Below, piece after piece: positions 34,051 through 41,946 of a stretch of DNA of 64,000 nt. The DNA is from Methylomonas rosea (lineage in GTDB: Bacteria > Pseudomonadota > Gammaproteobacteria > Methylococcales > Methylomonadaceae): contig NZ_JANIBL010000009.1 of the NCBI RefSeq assembly GCF_024505055.1, positions 1 to 64,000 on the forward strand. Reading direction: 5' to 3'. Below the pieces are notes generated by a model, which worked only from the letters and a program-made list of their open reading frames with translations, did not search any database and was not told the origin of the DNA. The position numbers and the translations under genes were made by a program. Numbering within the stretch: the stretch's first letter is position 1; each line of letters starts with the position of its first letter.

Positions 34051-35811
34051 TTAATGGGTGTGATCGCATTCGGACAGGAAGCTCAGCAGGCTTTCCCGGT
34101 ATTTGTAGTAATCGGGATGCTCCAGCAGGGCTTTGCGGGTGCGCGGCCGGGGCAGGTCTATCTCCTGAATCTTGCCGATTTTGGCATGCGGGCCGTTGGT
34201 CATCATCACGACTCTGTCCGCCAGCAAAATTGCTTCGTCGACATCGTGCGTGACCACAATCGCGGTCACGTGGGTGCGTTCCCAGACTTCCATCAATACT
34301 TCCTGCAACTCCCAGCGTGTCAACGAATCCAGCATGCCGAACGGTTCGTCTAGCAACAGTAATTTGGGCGATAGGGCAAAGGCGCGGGCTATACCGACGC
34401 GTTGGCGCATGCCGTTGGACATGTCGGCGGCTTTTTTGAACATTGCGTCGGCCAGACCGACGCGAGTGAGATAATATTCAACGATGTCGTCGCGTTCATC
34501 TTGGCTGGCATGCGGATAGACTTTATCGACACCCAGCATCACGTTTTCGAAGGCGGTCAGCCAGGGAAACAGGCTGGGGGCTTGAAACACCACGCCGCGA
34601 TCCGGGCCGGCGCCGTCGATTTCCCGGTTATCCAAGACAATGCCGCCTTCGGAAATCTCATTCAGACCTGCGGTCATCGACAACACCGTGGATTTACCGC
34701 AACCGGAGTGGCCGATAATGGAAATGAATTCGCCTTTCTTCATTTTCAAATCAAAGCCGTCTACCACTTTGACGGTGCTGTTGCCATCCGGAGTGGGGTA
34801 GATTTTCGACAGACCGGCAAATTCCAGGTAACGGGCTTTGCCCAGATCGCGGGCACTGGGTTTCAGTGCGGACGTATCCAATTTCCAATCGTTGCTGGTA
34901 TTGGGACGTACATCCGGCAGTTTCAGTTTGTCGCCGGTGTCGGCTTGCGCTTTTTCCATGCCGATATTCATTAGATAGCGGGTGATTTCGGCGCGCAGGC
35001 GTTTAAATTCTTCGTTATGGTTCAGCGCGGTGCGGTCGCGCGGCCGTTCCAGATTGATCGTAAAGGCCGGGCCGAAGCTAGCGTCCGGACCGGGGTTGAG
35101 CGGAATCACCCGGTCGGCCATGTAAATGGCTTCGTCCACGTCGTTGGTAATCAGGATGACGGTCTTTTTATCCTGTTCCCAGATTTGCAGGATTTCATCT
35201 TGCAGATTGCCCCTGGTCAGTGCATCCAGGGCGCTTAGCGGTTCGTCCAGCAGCAAAATATCCGGATTGGCGGCCAGCGCGCGGGCCACGTTGACGCGTT
35301 GGCGCATGCCGCCGGACAGTTCGCCCGGCTTTTTGTCCATCGCCCGGCCCAGGTTCACCATTTTTACGTATTTCTCGGTGTGCGCGCGGCGTTGTTCCGG
35401 CGACCAGTCCTTGAAGATGGTATCCACCGCCAGCGCCACGTTTTGATAAACAGTCAACCAGGGCATCAAGGAATAGTTTTGAAATACCACGCCGCGATCC
35501 GGTCCGGGTTCGGTGATGGGCTGGCCCTGTTTTAATAGTTCGCCGCTATCGGCATGGATTAAACCGGCGATCATCGATACCAAGGTAGTTTTGCCGCTGC
35601 CGGAAAAACCGACGATGGCGATAAACTCGCCTTCGCGAATATCCAGATTAATGTCTCTCAGGATGGAGGTTTTATCTTTGCCTTCTCCGTAGGACTTAGA
35701 GACATTTTTTAACTCTACTAGCGGCTTATAGGCATCGTTGGCGGGAGCGGAAGACATGGCGGATTGTTTGTGCATGGAAAGTTCGATGATTTTTGCTTGG
35801 GCGGCGCTCAT
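34051..35811 (-). CDS. tandem ATP-binding subunit of nitrate ABC transporter (NrtC/NrtD-like fusion)
   Basis: A 586-residue protein with two complete ATPase domains joined by a linker (about 255-325). Domain 1 has Walker [10 protein letters not shown] (68-76), signature LSGGM (165-169) and Walker B ILLLDEP, with Asn223 where the switch His should be (ITNDVDEA). Domain 2 has Walker [10 protein letters not shown] (367-375), signature MSNGM (464-468) and a normal His522 (VTHDVDEA). This predicts one canonical and one degenerate ATP site in the head-to-tail pair. There is no NrtC-like regulatory binding domain. It lies 10 bases after the permease gene. Confidence 0.93.
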   Translation of the reverse strand: MSAAQAKIIELSMHKQSAMSSAPANDAYKPLVELKNVSKSYGEGKDKTSILRDINLDIREGEFIAIVGFSGSGKTTLVSMIAGLIHADSGELLKQGQPITEPGPDRGVVFQNYSLMPWLTVYQNVALAVDTIFKDWSPEQRRAHTEKYVKMVNLGRAMDKKPGELSGGMRQRVNVARALAANPDILLLDEPLSALDALTRGNLQDEILQIWEQDKKTVILITNDVDEAIYMADRVIPLNPGPDASFGPAFTINLERPRDRTALNHNEEFKRLRAEITRYLMNIGMEKAQADTGDKLKLPDVRPNTSNDWKLDTSALKPSARDLGKARYLEFAGLSKIYPTPDGNSTVKVVDGFDLKMKKGEFISIIGHSGCGKSTVLSMTAGLNEISEGGIVLDNREIDGAGPDRGVVFQAPSLFPWLTAFENVMLGVDKVYPHASQDERDDIVEYYLTRVGLADAMFKKAADMSNGMRQRVGIARAFALSPKLLLLDEPFGMLDSLTRWELQEVLMEVWERTHVTAIVVTHDVDEAILLADRVVMMTNGPHAKIGKIQEIDLPRPRTRKALLEHPDYYKYRESLLSFLSECDHTH

Positions 35812-35821
35812 GACGGTATCC

Positions 35822-36835
35822 TCAGATTTTTTGGAACGAGAACAGGTTTTGTAAAGAGTGCATTACCCGGTCGAGAATGAAACCGATAATACCGATGGTA
35901 AATACCGCCACCATGATTCTGCTCAAGGAGTTGGAGCTGCCGTTCTGGAATTCGTCCCAGACGAATTTGCCTAAACCGGGGTTTTGCGCCAGCATCTCGG
36001 CAGCGATCAAGACCATCCAACCCACGCCCAAGGATAGGCGCATGCCGGTAAAGATATAAGGTAAAGCCGAGGGCAGAATGATGCGTTTGATTTGCGTGGC
36101 CCAATCCAGCCTTAGTACTTTGCCGACATTTACCAGGTCGCGGTCAATGGAGGACACGCCCACGGCGGTGTTGATCAGTGTTGGCCACAAGGAACATAAG
36201 GTCACGGTAATCGCCGAGGTGACGAAGGATTTGGCAAACCAGGAATCGTCGTCGGTAACATACATCGCACTCACCACCAGGGTGACGATGGGCAGCCAGG
36301 CCAGAGGCGATACCGGTTTGAAGATTTGGATCAGCGGATTGAACGCTGTATTCAGCACCGGACTCATTCCGCAAACGATGCCCAATGGCACGGCGATCAG
36401 CGTGGCGATGATAAAGCCGGCAAACACGGTACGCAGGCTGGTAAAAATTTGGTCCAGATAAGTCGGTTTGCCGGTGTAGGGGCGCGGCTTGATTTCGGCT
36501 TTGGGGTCTTCGGCCAGTTTTTCCTTATTGCGCAGTTCCTGACGTTGATAAAACTCGGCCATTTTGGTTTTTTCGGCATAGTGTTCGGTCACCAGGCCGC
36601 TCACTTCCGACCAGACCGCGACCGGACCGGGAATGGCGCCCAAGCTGGTATTGATGCGCGCGGCTGTTACACTCCAAAATCCCAGAAATAAGATGAAAGC
36701 GATGATGGGGACGCCCATGACCAGCCATAACTGGCGCATTTGTTGGGCAGGATTTTCACCGGCGGCTATTTTCACCAGGGGTACGAACCAGGTCAGGCCG
36801 GTGATGTTGAAGAATTTGATCAGTGTATTAGTCAT
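35822..36835 (-). CDS. nrtB: nitrate ABC transporter permease NrtB
   Basis: A 337-residue inner-membrane permease of the NitT/TauT class. The first span is at about 37-56. A long insertion with charged residues (about 75-125) comes next, then four to five spans with the BPD-type coupling motif near [17 protein letters not shown] (about 280-300). It forms the membrane channel used by the tandem ATPase and the NrtA binding protein. The charged insertion is longer than in small TauC-type permeases and matches nitrate/nitrite permeases. Confidence 0.93.
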   Translation of the reverse strand: MTNTLIKFFNITGLTWFVPLVKIAAGENPAQQMRQLWLVMGVPIIAFILFLGFWSVTAARINTSLGAIPGPVAVWSEVSGLVTEHYAEKTKMAEFYQRQELRNKEKLAEDPKAEIKPRPYTGKPTYLDQIFTSLRTVFAGFIIATLIAVPLGIVCGMSPVLNTAFNPLIQIFKPVSPLAWLPIVTLVVSAMYVTDDDSWFAKSFVTSAITVTLCSLWPTLINTAVGVSSIDRDLVNVGKVLRLDWATQIKRIILPSALPYIFTGMRLSLGVGWMVLIAAEMLAQNPGLGKFVWDEFQNGSSNSLSRIMVAVFTIGIIGFILDRVMHSLQNLFSFQKI

Positions 36836-36926
36836 GTCTTTACTCGCTTGTCTTAATGGTGTCGGTAAAAAAGATGCGTCCGTGCATCAACATACGATCC
36901 TTGTGTAGAGCACCCACCAGAGTTTC

Positions 36927-38321
36927 TTAGTCGACAATCTTGCCGCCGGAGACGGTTTGTTTGCCTTTCAAGCCAATCGGAAATTTGGCCAGATAATCGT
37001 TAGGTTTGTTGGCATCGAAGGGGATTTTGTCGATGAAAAAGTTTTGTGATGGCTTAATACCGGTATCGGCTGGAAAGTCTTCCGCTTTGGCTTTGCCTTC
37101 GGCGACCAATTCTTTCGCAGCAGCCAGATAGATGTCAGGGCGATAAACTTTTTTCGCGGTTTCCAGATACCAGTTGTCGGGTTTGTATTCGTTGATCATG
37201 CCCCAGCGGCGCAGCTGCGTTAGGTACCAGACCGCGCTGCTGTAAGAAGGGTAGCTGGCGCCGTGGCGGAAGAAGGTGTTGAAGTCGGGCAAGGCGCGTT
37301 TGTCGCCTTTTTCGTATTCAAAAGTACCGTTCATGCTGGCGGCCAATACATCGACATCTGCGCCTACATATTGTTTTTGCGAGAGCATTTCGATGGCTTC
37401 TTTACGATTTTTATTGTTTTCGGCGTCCAACCACATGGCGGCGCGAATCAAGGCTTTGGTGACAGCTAAGTGAGTATTGGGATACTTGTCTGCCCAGGCT
37501 TGGGTGACACCAAACACTTTTTCCGGGGTGTCTTTCCAGAGTTCTTCGTCCGTGATGACCGGCACGCCGATGCCTTTAAAGACGGCTTGTTGGTTCCAAG
37601 GCTCGCCCACGCAGTAGCCGTAAATAGTACCGGATTCCAATGTAGCCGGCATTTGCGGCGGCGGCGTTACAGCCAATAGTGCCTCGGCGTTGATTTGCCC
37701 GGACGTGTCTTGCGGCGGCGCGTAAAAACCGGGATTAATGCCGCCGGCGGCCAGCCAGTAACGCAGTTTCACGTTGTGGCTGCCGGGTGGAAAAGTCATG
37801 GCCATGTTGAACGGCTTGCCTTCCGCTTTAAACTTATCGACAACCGGTTTCAATGCATCCGCTTTAATCGGATGCACGGGCTTGCCGCCTTCCATGGCCA
37901 CGTTGGCTTTCATTTGCTTCCAGATGTCGTTGGACACAGTAATGGCGTTGCCGTTAAAGCCCATGCTGAATGCAGAGACAATATCCGCCTTGGTGCCGTA
38001 GCCGGCGCTGTAACCCAAGGGTGCGGCTGCCAGCATGTGCGAGCCGTCCAGTTCGCCATTGATTACCCGGTCCATCACTACCTTCCAATTGGCTTGCGCC
38101 TCCAATTGGACGAACAGGCCTTCTTCCTCGAAAAAGCCTTTTTCAGCTGCCACCGCCAGCGGTGCCATGTCGGTCAGTTTAATAAAGCCGAATTTCAAGT
38201 CCTCTTTTTCCAGTTTGCCGGCGGCGTAACTGTGGTTGGAAAAGCCCAATACCGCCAGTGCGACGACCGAGCTTAGCGCGGCGGCTAGTGTCTTTGGGGT
38301 GAATATGCTGTTCTGTTTCAT
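36927..38321 (-). CDS. nrtA: nitrate ABC transporter substrate-binding protein NrtA
   Basis: A 464-residue periplasmic binding protein of the NrtA/NasF type. Its signal peptide (about 1-33, NHSYAAGK) is followed by two lobes with the family blocks [21 protein letters not shown] and [13 protein letters not shown]. It captures nitrate (and probably nitrite) for the permease. Start ATG 38321 is chosen because AGGAAA lies four bases upstream; the longer frame to 38354 runs into the leader terminator. It is the first gene of the seven-gene operon controlled by the leader at 38353-38491. Confidence 0.95.
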   Translation of the reverse strand: MKQNSIFTPKTLAAALSSVVALAVLGFSNHSYAAGKLEKEDLKFGFIKLTDMAPLAVAAEKGFFEEEGLFVQLEAQANWKVVMDRVINGELDGSHMLAAAPLGYSAGYGTKADIVSAFSMGFNGNAITVSNDIWKQMKANVAMEGGKPVHPIKADALKPVVDKFKAEGKPFNMAMTFPPGSHNVKLRYWLAAGGINPGFYAPPQDTSGQINAEALLAVTPPPQMPATLESGTIYGYCVGEPWNQQAVFKGIGVPVITDEELWKDTPEKVFGVTQAWADKYPNTHLAVTKALIRAAMWLDAENNKNRKEAIEMLSQKQYVGADVDVLAASMNGTFEYEKGDKRALPDFNTFFRHGASYPSYSSAVWYLTQLRRWGMINEYKPDNWYLETAKKVYRPDIYLAAAKELVAEGKAKAEDFPADTGIKPSQNFFIDKIPFDANKPNDYLAKFPIGLKGKQTVSGGKIVD

Positions 38322-38352
38322 ATCGTTTCCTGTCAATTGAGAAAAATTGGCC

Positions 38353-38406
38353 AAAAAAAAGGCGTCTATGTCCGACTTGCTTGCAAGCCGGACAGTAGAC
38401 GCCTTT
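38353..38406 (-). terminator. leader (attenuator) terminator of the nitrate operon
   Basis: On the minus strand, a long stem opens with GGCGTCTA (38403-38396), continues through GTCCGGCTTGC with its partner, closes with TAGACGCC (38368-38361) and is followed by eight T (38360-38353). It lies 32 bases before nrtA, so it would block the operon unless antiterminated. GACAAAGGCGTC at its start resembles nas leaders known from other proteobacteria. Confidence 0.9.
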
Positions 38407-38415
38407 GTCTTTAGT

Positions 38416-38461
38416 GCTCAACAGTGAGCGGGGTTTTGGTTTACCACTCCTACACTGGAGT
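38416..38461 (-). ncRNA. ANTAR-target two-hexaloop RNA in the nrt/nas leader
   Basis: Two short hairpins with six-base loops precede the terminator on the minus strand. P1 is ACTCC-AGTGTA-GGAGT (38461-38446) and P2 is GCTC-ACTGTT-GAGC (38429-38416). Both loops carry A at position 1 and G at position 4, the defining feature of RNAs bound by ANTAR antiterminators such as NasR and NasT. Binding in nitrate or nitrite would prevent the terminator. No ANTAR gene is present in this window. Confidence 0.85.
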
Positions 38462-38475
38462 ATTGCTTGTTACTT

Positions 38476-38491
38476 AGCAATGCTGATGCCA
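38476..38491 (-). promoter_or_regulatory. sigma54 (-24/-12) promoter of the nitrate operon
   Basis: The minus-strand sequence TGGCATCAGCATTGCT has GG and GC dinucleotides at the exact sigma54 spacing and matches TGGCAC-N5-TTGCW at all but one or two positions. A start site about 11 bases on would place the first ANTAR hairpin at the 5' end of the transcript, as expected for nas leaders. Confidence 0.85.
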
Positions 38492-38642
38492 GTTTGATAA
38501 TTTTTGTGATAGTTATTTATAAAAAACATTTATAAACAGTATGTTACGGCTATTTTTACTTGCACCTGTTTTTGGGGGACTTGGCGAGTGCATCTCGGCT
38601 AGGAAAAAAAGATGCACTCTATTGATTCGGAGGTGCTTTTTT

Positions 38643-38659
38643 TGCACATGCGTGGTGCA
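38643..38659. promoter_or_regulatory. NtrC-type enhancer site
   Basis: TGCACATGCGTGGTGCA matches the NtrC consensus TGCACCA-N3-TGGTGCA at 12 of 14 defined positions. It lies about 165 bases upstream of the sigma54 promoter, a normal distance for an enhancer. A further half-site, TGCACCA, is near 38778. NtrC itself is not encoded here. Confidence 0.7.
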
Positions 38660-38895
38660 TGGGGACTGGGGAGTTCTCTCGGCAGTGTGGTGAACGCCTT
38701 GGCTGTTGCCGGGAGTGCGCACATAGCCATTTTATGCGGCATAAATGCGCTGAAAAATCTCAATATGCCGATTGGCTGCACCATCAAGACAAACTTGTAT
38801 AGCCCAAAGCGAATCATTCACGCCGGGTGCGAAACAGAGTACGATGCAGCGAGTTTTATGTTGACGGGTCAATCGAATTTACGCCGGGGCGGATT

Positions 38896-39285
38896 ATGAA
38901 ATACATCGTAAAACAAATTGCCGATGACTTTATCTTTGATGAAATGGAGCAGGCTAGGAAGCAGTTTGTCGAGGCGCTGAATTACACCATGGAAAGCGCC
39001 ACGATTTTCTTCGATAAAAATCCTACCAACCCGCTGGATTTTTTTATTGCCTACGATTTTCAGCAAAAGCACGGCGACCCGGTGGTATACGGTTTCAATT
39101 TGCGGGATGAAATGATCCGGATTTTCAATTTGGACGACAACAAAACCCATTCGTCGCCATTGGCGTTGGCAATCAGCCAGCAGTTGAAAAAACTGGCTGA
39201 GGAACTTGAAGAACGTTACGACCCGGAACCGACCAAGACCATCGCCGAAACGCAAGAAAAAAAAAGACACGCAATATGCCAGTAG
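38896..39285 (+). CDS. hypothetical protein, probably frameshifted at an A-run (continues to 39439)
   Basis: An unrecognised 129-residue cytoplasmic protein starting MKYIVKQIADDF at ATG 38896. It is acidic and helical, and its second half is Glu-rich. At 39257-39265 a run of nine A occurs. The present frame ends soon after (KKRHAICQ), while the next frame continues with coding-like sequence (DTQYASSINRSYRDVLREAI ...) to a stop at 39439. Removing one A would give a single protein of about 180 residues. This may be a homopolymer error, phase variation or frameshifting. Its function is unknown. It is divergent from the nitrate operon. Confidence 0.55.
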   Translation: MKYIVKQIADDFIFDEMEQARKQFVEALNYTMESATIFFDKNPTNPLDFFIAYDFQQKHGDPVVYGFNLRDEMIRIFNLDDNKTHSSPLALAISQQLKKLAEELEERYDPEPTKTIAETQEKKRHAICQ

Positions 39286-39462
39286 CATCAATCGGTCTTA
39301 TCGCGATGTGCTTAGAGAAGCCATAGAAAAAGACCGGGCCGAGCAATTGCGGAAAACCGAGGCAGAGGCTTCCGCAACAGACGACGGCTACCAACGCCAT
39401 ACCATTTTATTGGGCAGCAAAAGCGCGGCCAAATCCTGAACTTAGCTAAGCCTATCGACGAA

Positions 39463-39592
39463 GTTATTCACTCCGCCCTTAAAGCCTCATTCCCGCGAAA
39501 GCGGAGTCTGTTAGGCCGAGCAGCGAATCCAATATAGCCGCTTGGCTCCTACGTTCGTGGGAGCGATGAAATTTAAGGGCCGAGTTAATAAA
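39463..39592. repeat. 130-bp non-coding element bounded by a 21-bp inverted repeat
   Basis: GTTATTCACTCCGCCCTTAAA (39463-39483) is matched inverted, with three mismatches, by 39572-39592. Inside are two short hairpins (CCGCGAAAGCGG; GCTCC/GGAGC). It looks like a miniature inverted-repeat element filling the gap before the CTERM gene. Confidence 0.55.
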
Positions 39593-39717
39593 GTCGGCGG
39601 CTAAACATCCTGCTTGGATTCAAGACCGAATCGGCAGTTTGTAAACGGCTGAAAAACTCATTGCGGATGCGCCAATAGAGACGTACCCGCAGGATTAATG
39701 TCGGAATTGAAAGGTGT

Positions 39718-40371
39718 TTAAGCAAGCGTTTTGCGCTTTTGCATACCCAGTGCGCCCATCAAACCCGACAGGAATAGCCAAACCGCTGTGGGCACCGGCA
39801 CCGCGTTTACTGTGTAACTATCCACGGTGAAACGAATTTGATCGTCGGCAAAATTAGCCAAACCGGGTACGTTAAAGTCCAACCAGCGCCAGTCGGGGCC
39901 GTTGATGGCGGATAAGGTAATAGCTGTCCAAGCATTTAAATCCGGCGGTGCGGTACCGTTCCACAATTGCCCGTCGGCATTGTCCTGTCTCAATCCGAAT
40001 TGCATGTCGGGGTTCAGAAAGCCGTTCCAGTTGGTATTGGATGTACTTGCGCCGGTCACGGTAAAACCGTCGCCGGGTAAAGTGGCCAAGCCATTTTGTT
40101 GATCATCCTGTACCAACATGTTGACCGGAGACGACAGCGTTGCGCTAAAGCCGTTGCTGAAAGTATTTGCAAATTCAGTGACGACACCAGTGCCGACATC
40201 GTAAATGAAATAACCCGACATAGCGCTGCCGACCGCAACACCGTTTCCGGCCAATACGATCCCGATATCTGTGACCGAGCCGTTATAGTCGATACGAATT
40301 TCTTCGGCCTGGCTGGATAGCGGCAGCAAACCGGCGCTTGCCAGCAAAACATGGGCTAGTTTTGTTTTCAT
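39718..40371 (-). CDS. exported protein with VPxPA-type CTERM sorting signal
   Basis: A 217-residue exported protein. The signal peptide is about 1-22 (SSQAEE). A beta-rich middle is followed by a C-terminal sorting signal, VPVPTAVWLFLSGL, then a hydrophobic span and the basic tail QKRKTLA. This is the PEP-CTERM/VPLPA-CTERM layout processed by an exosortase (XrtA-type) system and linked to exopolysaccharide or surface display. No exosortase is in the window. The function of the main domain is not recognised. It is monocistronic. Confidence 0.8.
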   Translation of the reverse strand: MKTKLAHVLLASAGLLPLSSQAEEIRIDYNGSVTDIGIVLAGNGVAVGSAMSGYFIYDVGTGVVTEFANTFSNGFSATLSSPVNMLVQDDQQNGLATLPGDGFTVTGASTSNTNWNGFLNPDMQFGLRQDNADGQLWNGTAPPDLNAWTAITLSAINGPDWRWLDFNVPGLANFADDQIRFTVDSYTVNAVPVPTAVWLFLSGLMGALGMQKRKTLA

Positions 40372-40572
40372 GATAACTCCTGAATAAAAAGTAGATTAGC
40401 TAAAGCCTTGTGGTACGGCCGGCTTTAAATGTTACCCACCTGTAGGTTGGTGGCTTGGTGGGTAACGACAATCTATCGGGAGTTGGCAAGACTGGCTGTG
40501 ACAAATTCCACTGGCGGCGTGTGGACTTATCCTCATCTGAATGAGTGTTCGGAGTCCAATGATGTGTTGAAC

Positions 40573-40749
40573 TTATACTGCCAACATCCAGCCGTTGGCA
40601 TAAAAAACTTCAAACTCATTGAACATCACAAAGAATCTGCCGAATTTGATTTTGCCCGCCCCGGTTTCATTAAAGTCGGTTACGGTGCCGTCGCCATACC
40701 AATTACTGTGGATGACATCGCCGATTTGTATTTTTTCGTAGGTTTTCAT
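40573..40749 (-). CDS. hypothetical small protein (58 aa)
   Basis: An unrecognised 58-residue protein starting MKTYEKIQIGDVIHSNWYGD. It is rich in Gly, Phe and Trp, and may be a small beta-barrel (the IGDVIHSNWYGDGTVTDF pattern resembles SH3/KOW-like or CarD-like folds). Start ATG 40749 has a clear AGGGGT ribosome site on the minus strand. An overlapping plus-strand frame lacks one and is rejected. It stands alone. Confidence 0.5.
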   Translation of the reverse strand: MKTYEKIQIGDVIHSNWYGDGTVTDFNETGAGKIKFGRFFVMFNEFEVFYANGWMLAV

Positions 40750-40965
40750 AACACACCCCTTGTTATTTAATGACAAAGTTTAAGCAGCATAAAAAGTGCC
40801 AAAGCTGTTGAATTAAATTGGGTTTGTCCTATGTGGCCGCTAAGCCTTGTGGAATAAGGTGTGAGTGCTTAAAGGCCAATACTGGCAAAAACAGAAAGGC
40901 CGAATTCCCAGTTGAATCGTTACGGAAATTCGTCACCAATACGATATTTAGTAAATCCCGGGCGA

Positions 40966-41946
40966 TTATTGGCCCCATGCCGCTTTCAAGCGCAGGATTT
41001 CCGGCATTATTTCCATAAACAAGGCCAGCAGGCGCGGATCGAAATGGCTGCCGGCCATGTTTTGCATGGATTTTAACGTCTCTTCCAGCGGCCACGGTTC
41101 TTTGTAGGGACGTTTCGTGGTCAACGCGTCGAACACATCGGCAATCGCCACTATTCTGGCCGACTCCGGAATCGCTTCGCCGGCCAAGCCCAAAGGGTAA
41201 CCGCTGCCGTCCCATTTTTCGTGGTGATGACGAGCAATTTCCGCGGCCATTTTAAACACCGGATTGTCGCTTTTATTCAAGATGTCGTAGCCGATTTGCG
41301 AATGCGACTGCATGATGGGCCATTCCTCTTCGTTCAACGCCCGCGCCGCTTTCAGAATACCGTGCGGAATGCCGATTTTACCGGTGTCGTGCGTGGGGGA
41401 GGCCAATTCCATCATCGCCACTTGCGACGGCGACCAGCCGGCGGCGCGGGCCAGCGCCGCCGAATACGCAGCCATCCGCCAGATGTGGTCGCCAGTGTAA
41501 GGGTCATTATAGTGGCCCGCATCGCCTAGCATTTCGATGGCGGCGCGGGCAAGTTGGTCCAACTCGTCCACCCGTACCAGCGATAGATGAGTTTGCACCC
41601 GGCGCAGCACGATGGGGCCGGAGACCGGTTTTTGAATGTAATCGACCGCACCGACATCGAAACCGCGCGCCTCGTTTTCCATTTCTCCCATGGCGGTGAC
41701 GAAAATTACCGGGATTTTCGCGGTCAGCGGATCGGCTTTTAAATGCGTACACACTTGGTAGCCATCCATGTTCGGCATCATGATGTCAAGCAGAATAATG
41801 TCCGGTTGATGCTCTTTGGCTGCCGCCAGGGCTTTTTCGCCGTTGATGGCAAACAGCAGTTGAAAGCGATCTTTGAGGATCTGCTGGAGTACCTTTAAAT
41901 TATTCGGTTCGTCGTCTACCAGCAGCACTTTATAGCTGTCTTTCAT
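40966..41946 (-). CDS. response regulator with HD-GYP cyclic-di-GMP phosphodiesterase domain
   Basis: A 326-residue regulator. The receiver domain (about 5-120) has LLVDDEP, the phospho-acceptor in ILLDIMMPNMDG and KP at about 107-108. The HD-GYP domain (about 145-310) has its metal-binding HD in THDTGKIGIP and the signature HHEKWDGSGYPLGL. HD-GYP domains degrade cyclic di-GMP. The ATG overlaps the stop of the hybrid kinase gene by four bases, so the kinase is its likely partner. Confidence 0.93.
   Translation of the reverse strand: MKDSYKVLLVDDEPNNLKVLQQILKDRFQLLFAINGEKALAAAKEHQPDIILLDIMMPNMDGYQVCTHLKADPLTAKIPVIFVTAMGEMENEARGFDVGAVDYIQKPVSGPIVLRRVQTHLSLVRVDELDQLARAAIEMLGDAGHYNDPYTGDHIWRMAAYSAALARAAGWSPSQVAMMELASPTHDTGKIGIPHGILKAARALNEEEWPIMQSHSQIGYDILNKSDNPVFKMAAEIARHHHEKWDGSGYPLGLAGEAIPESARIVAIADVFDALTTKRPYKEPWPLEETLKSMQNMAGSHFDPRLLALFMEIMPEILRLKAAWGQ

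Noticed and set aside
38611-38640. Second NtrC site or a terminator at the A-run/T-run around GATGCAC...GTGCTTTTTTT
   Set aside because: The half-sites are spaced too far apart for NtrC, and the stem is short with a bulge. The evidence is too weak for either call.
40429-40770. Plus-strand 113-codon ORF opposite the small gene at 40573-40749
   Set aside because: It has no ribosome site, while the minus-strand frame has a clear AGGGGT site and better composition.
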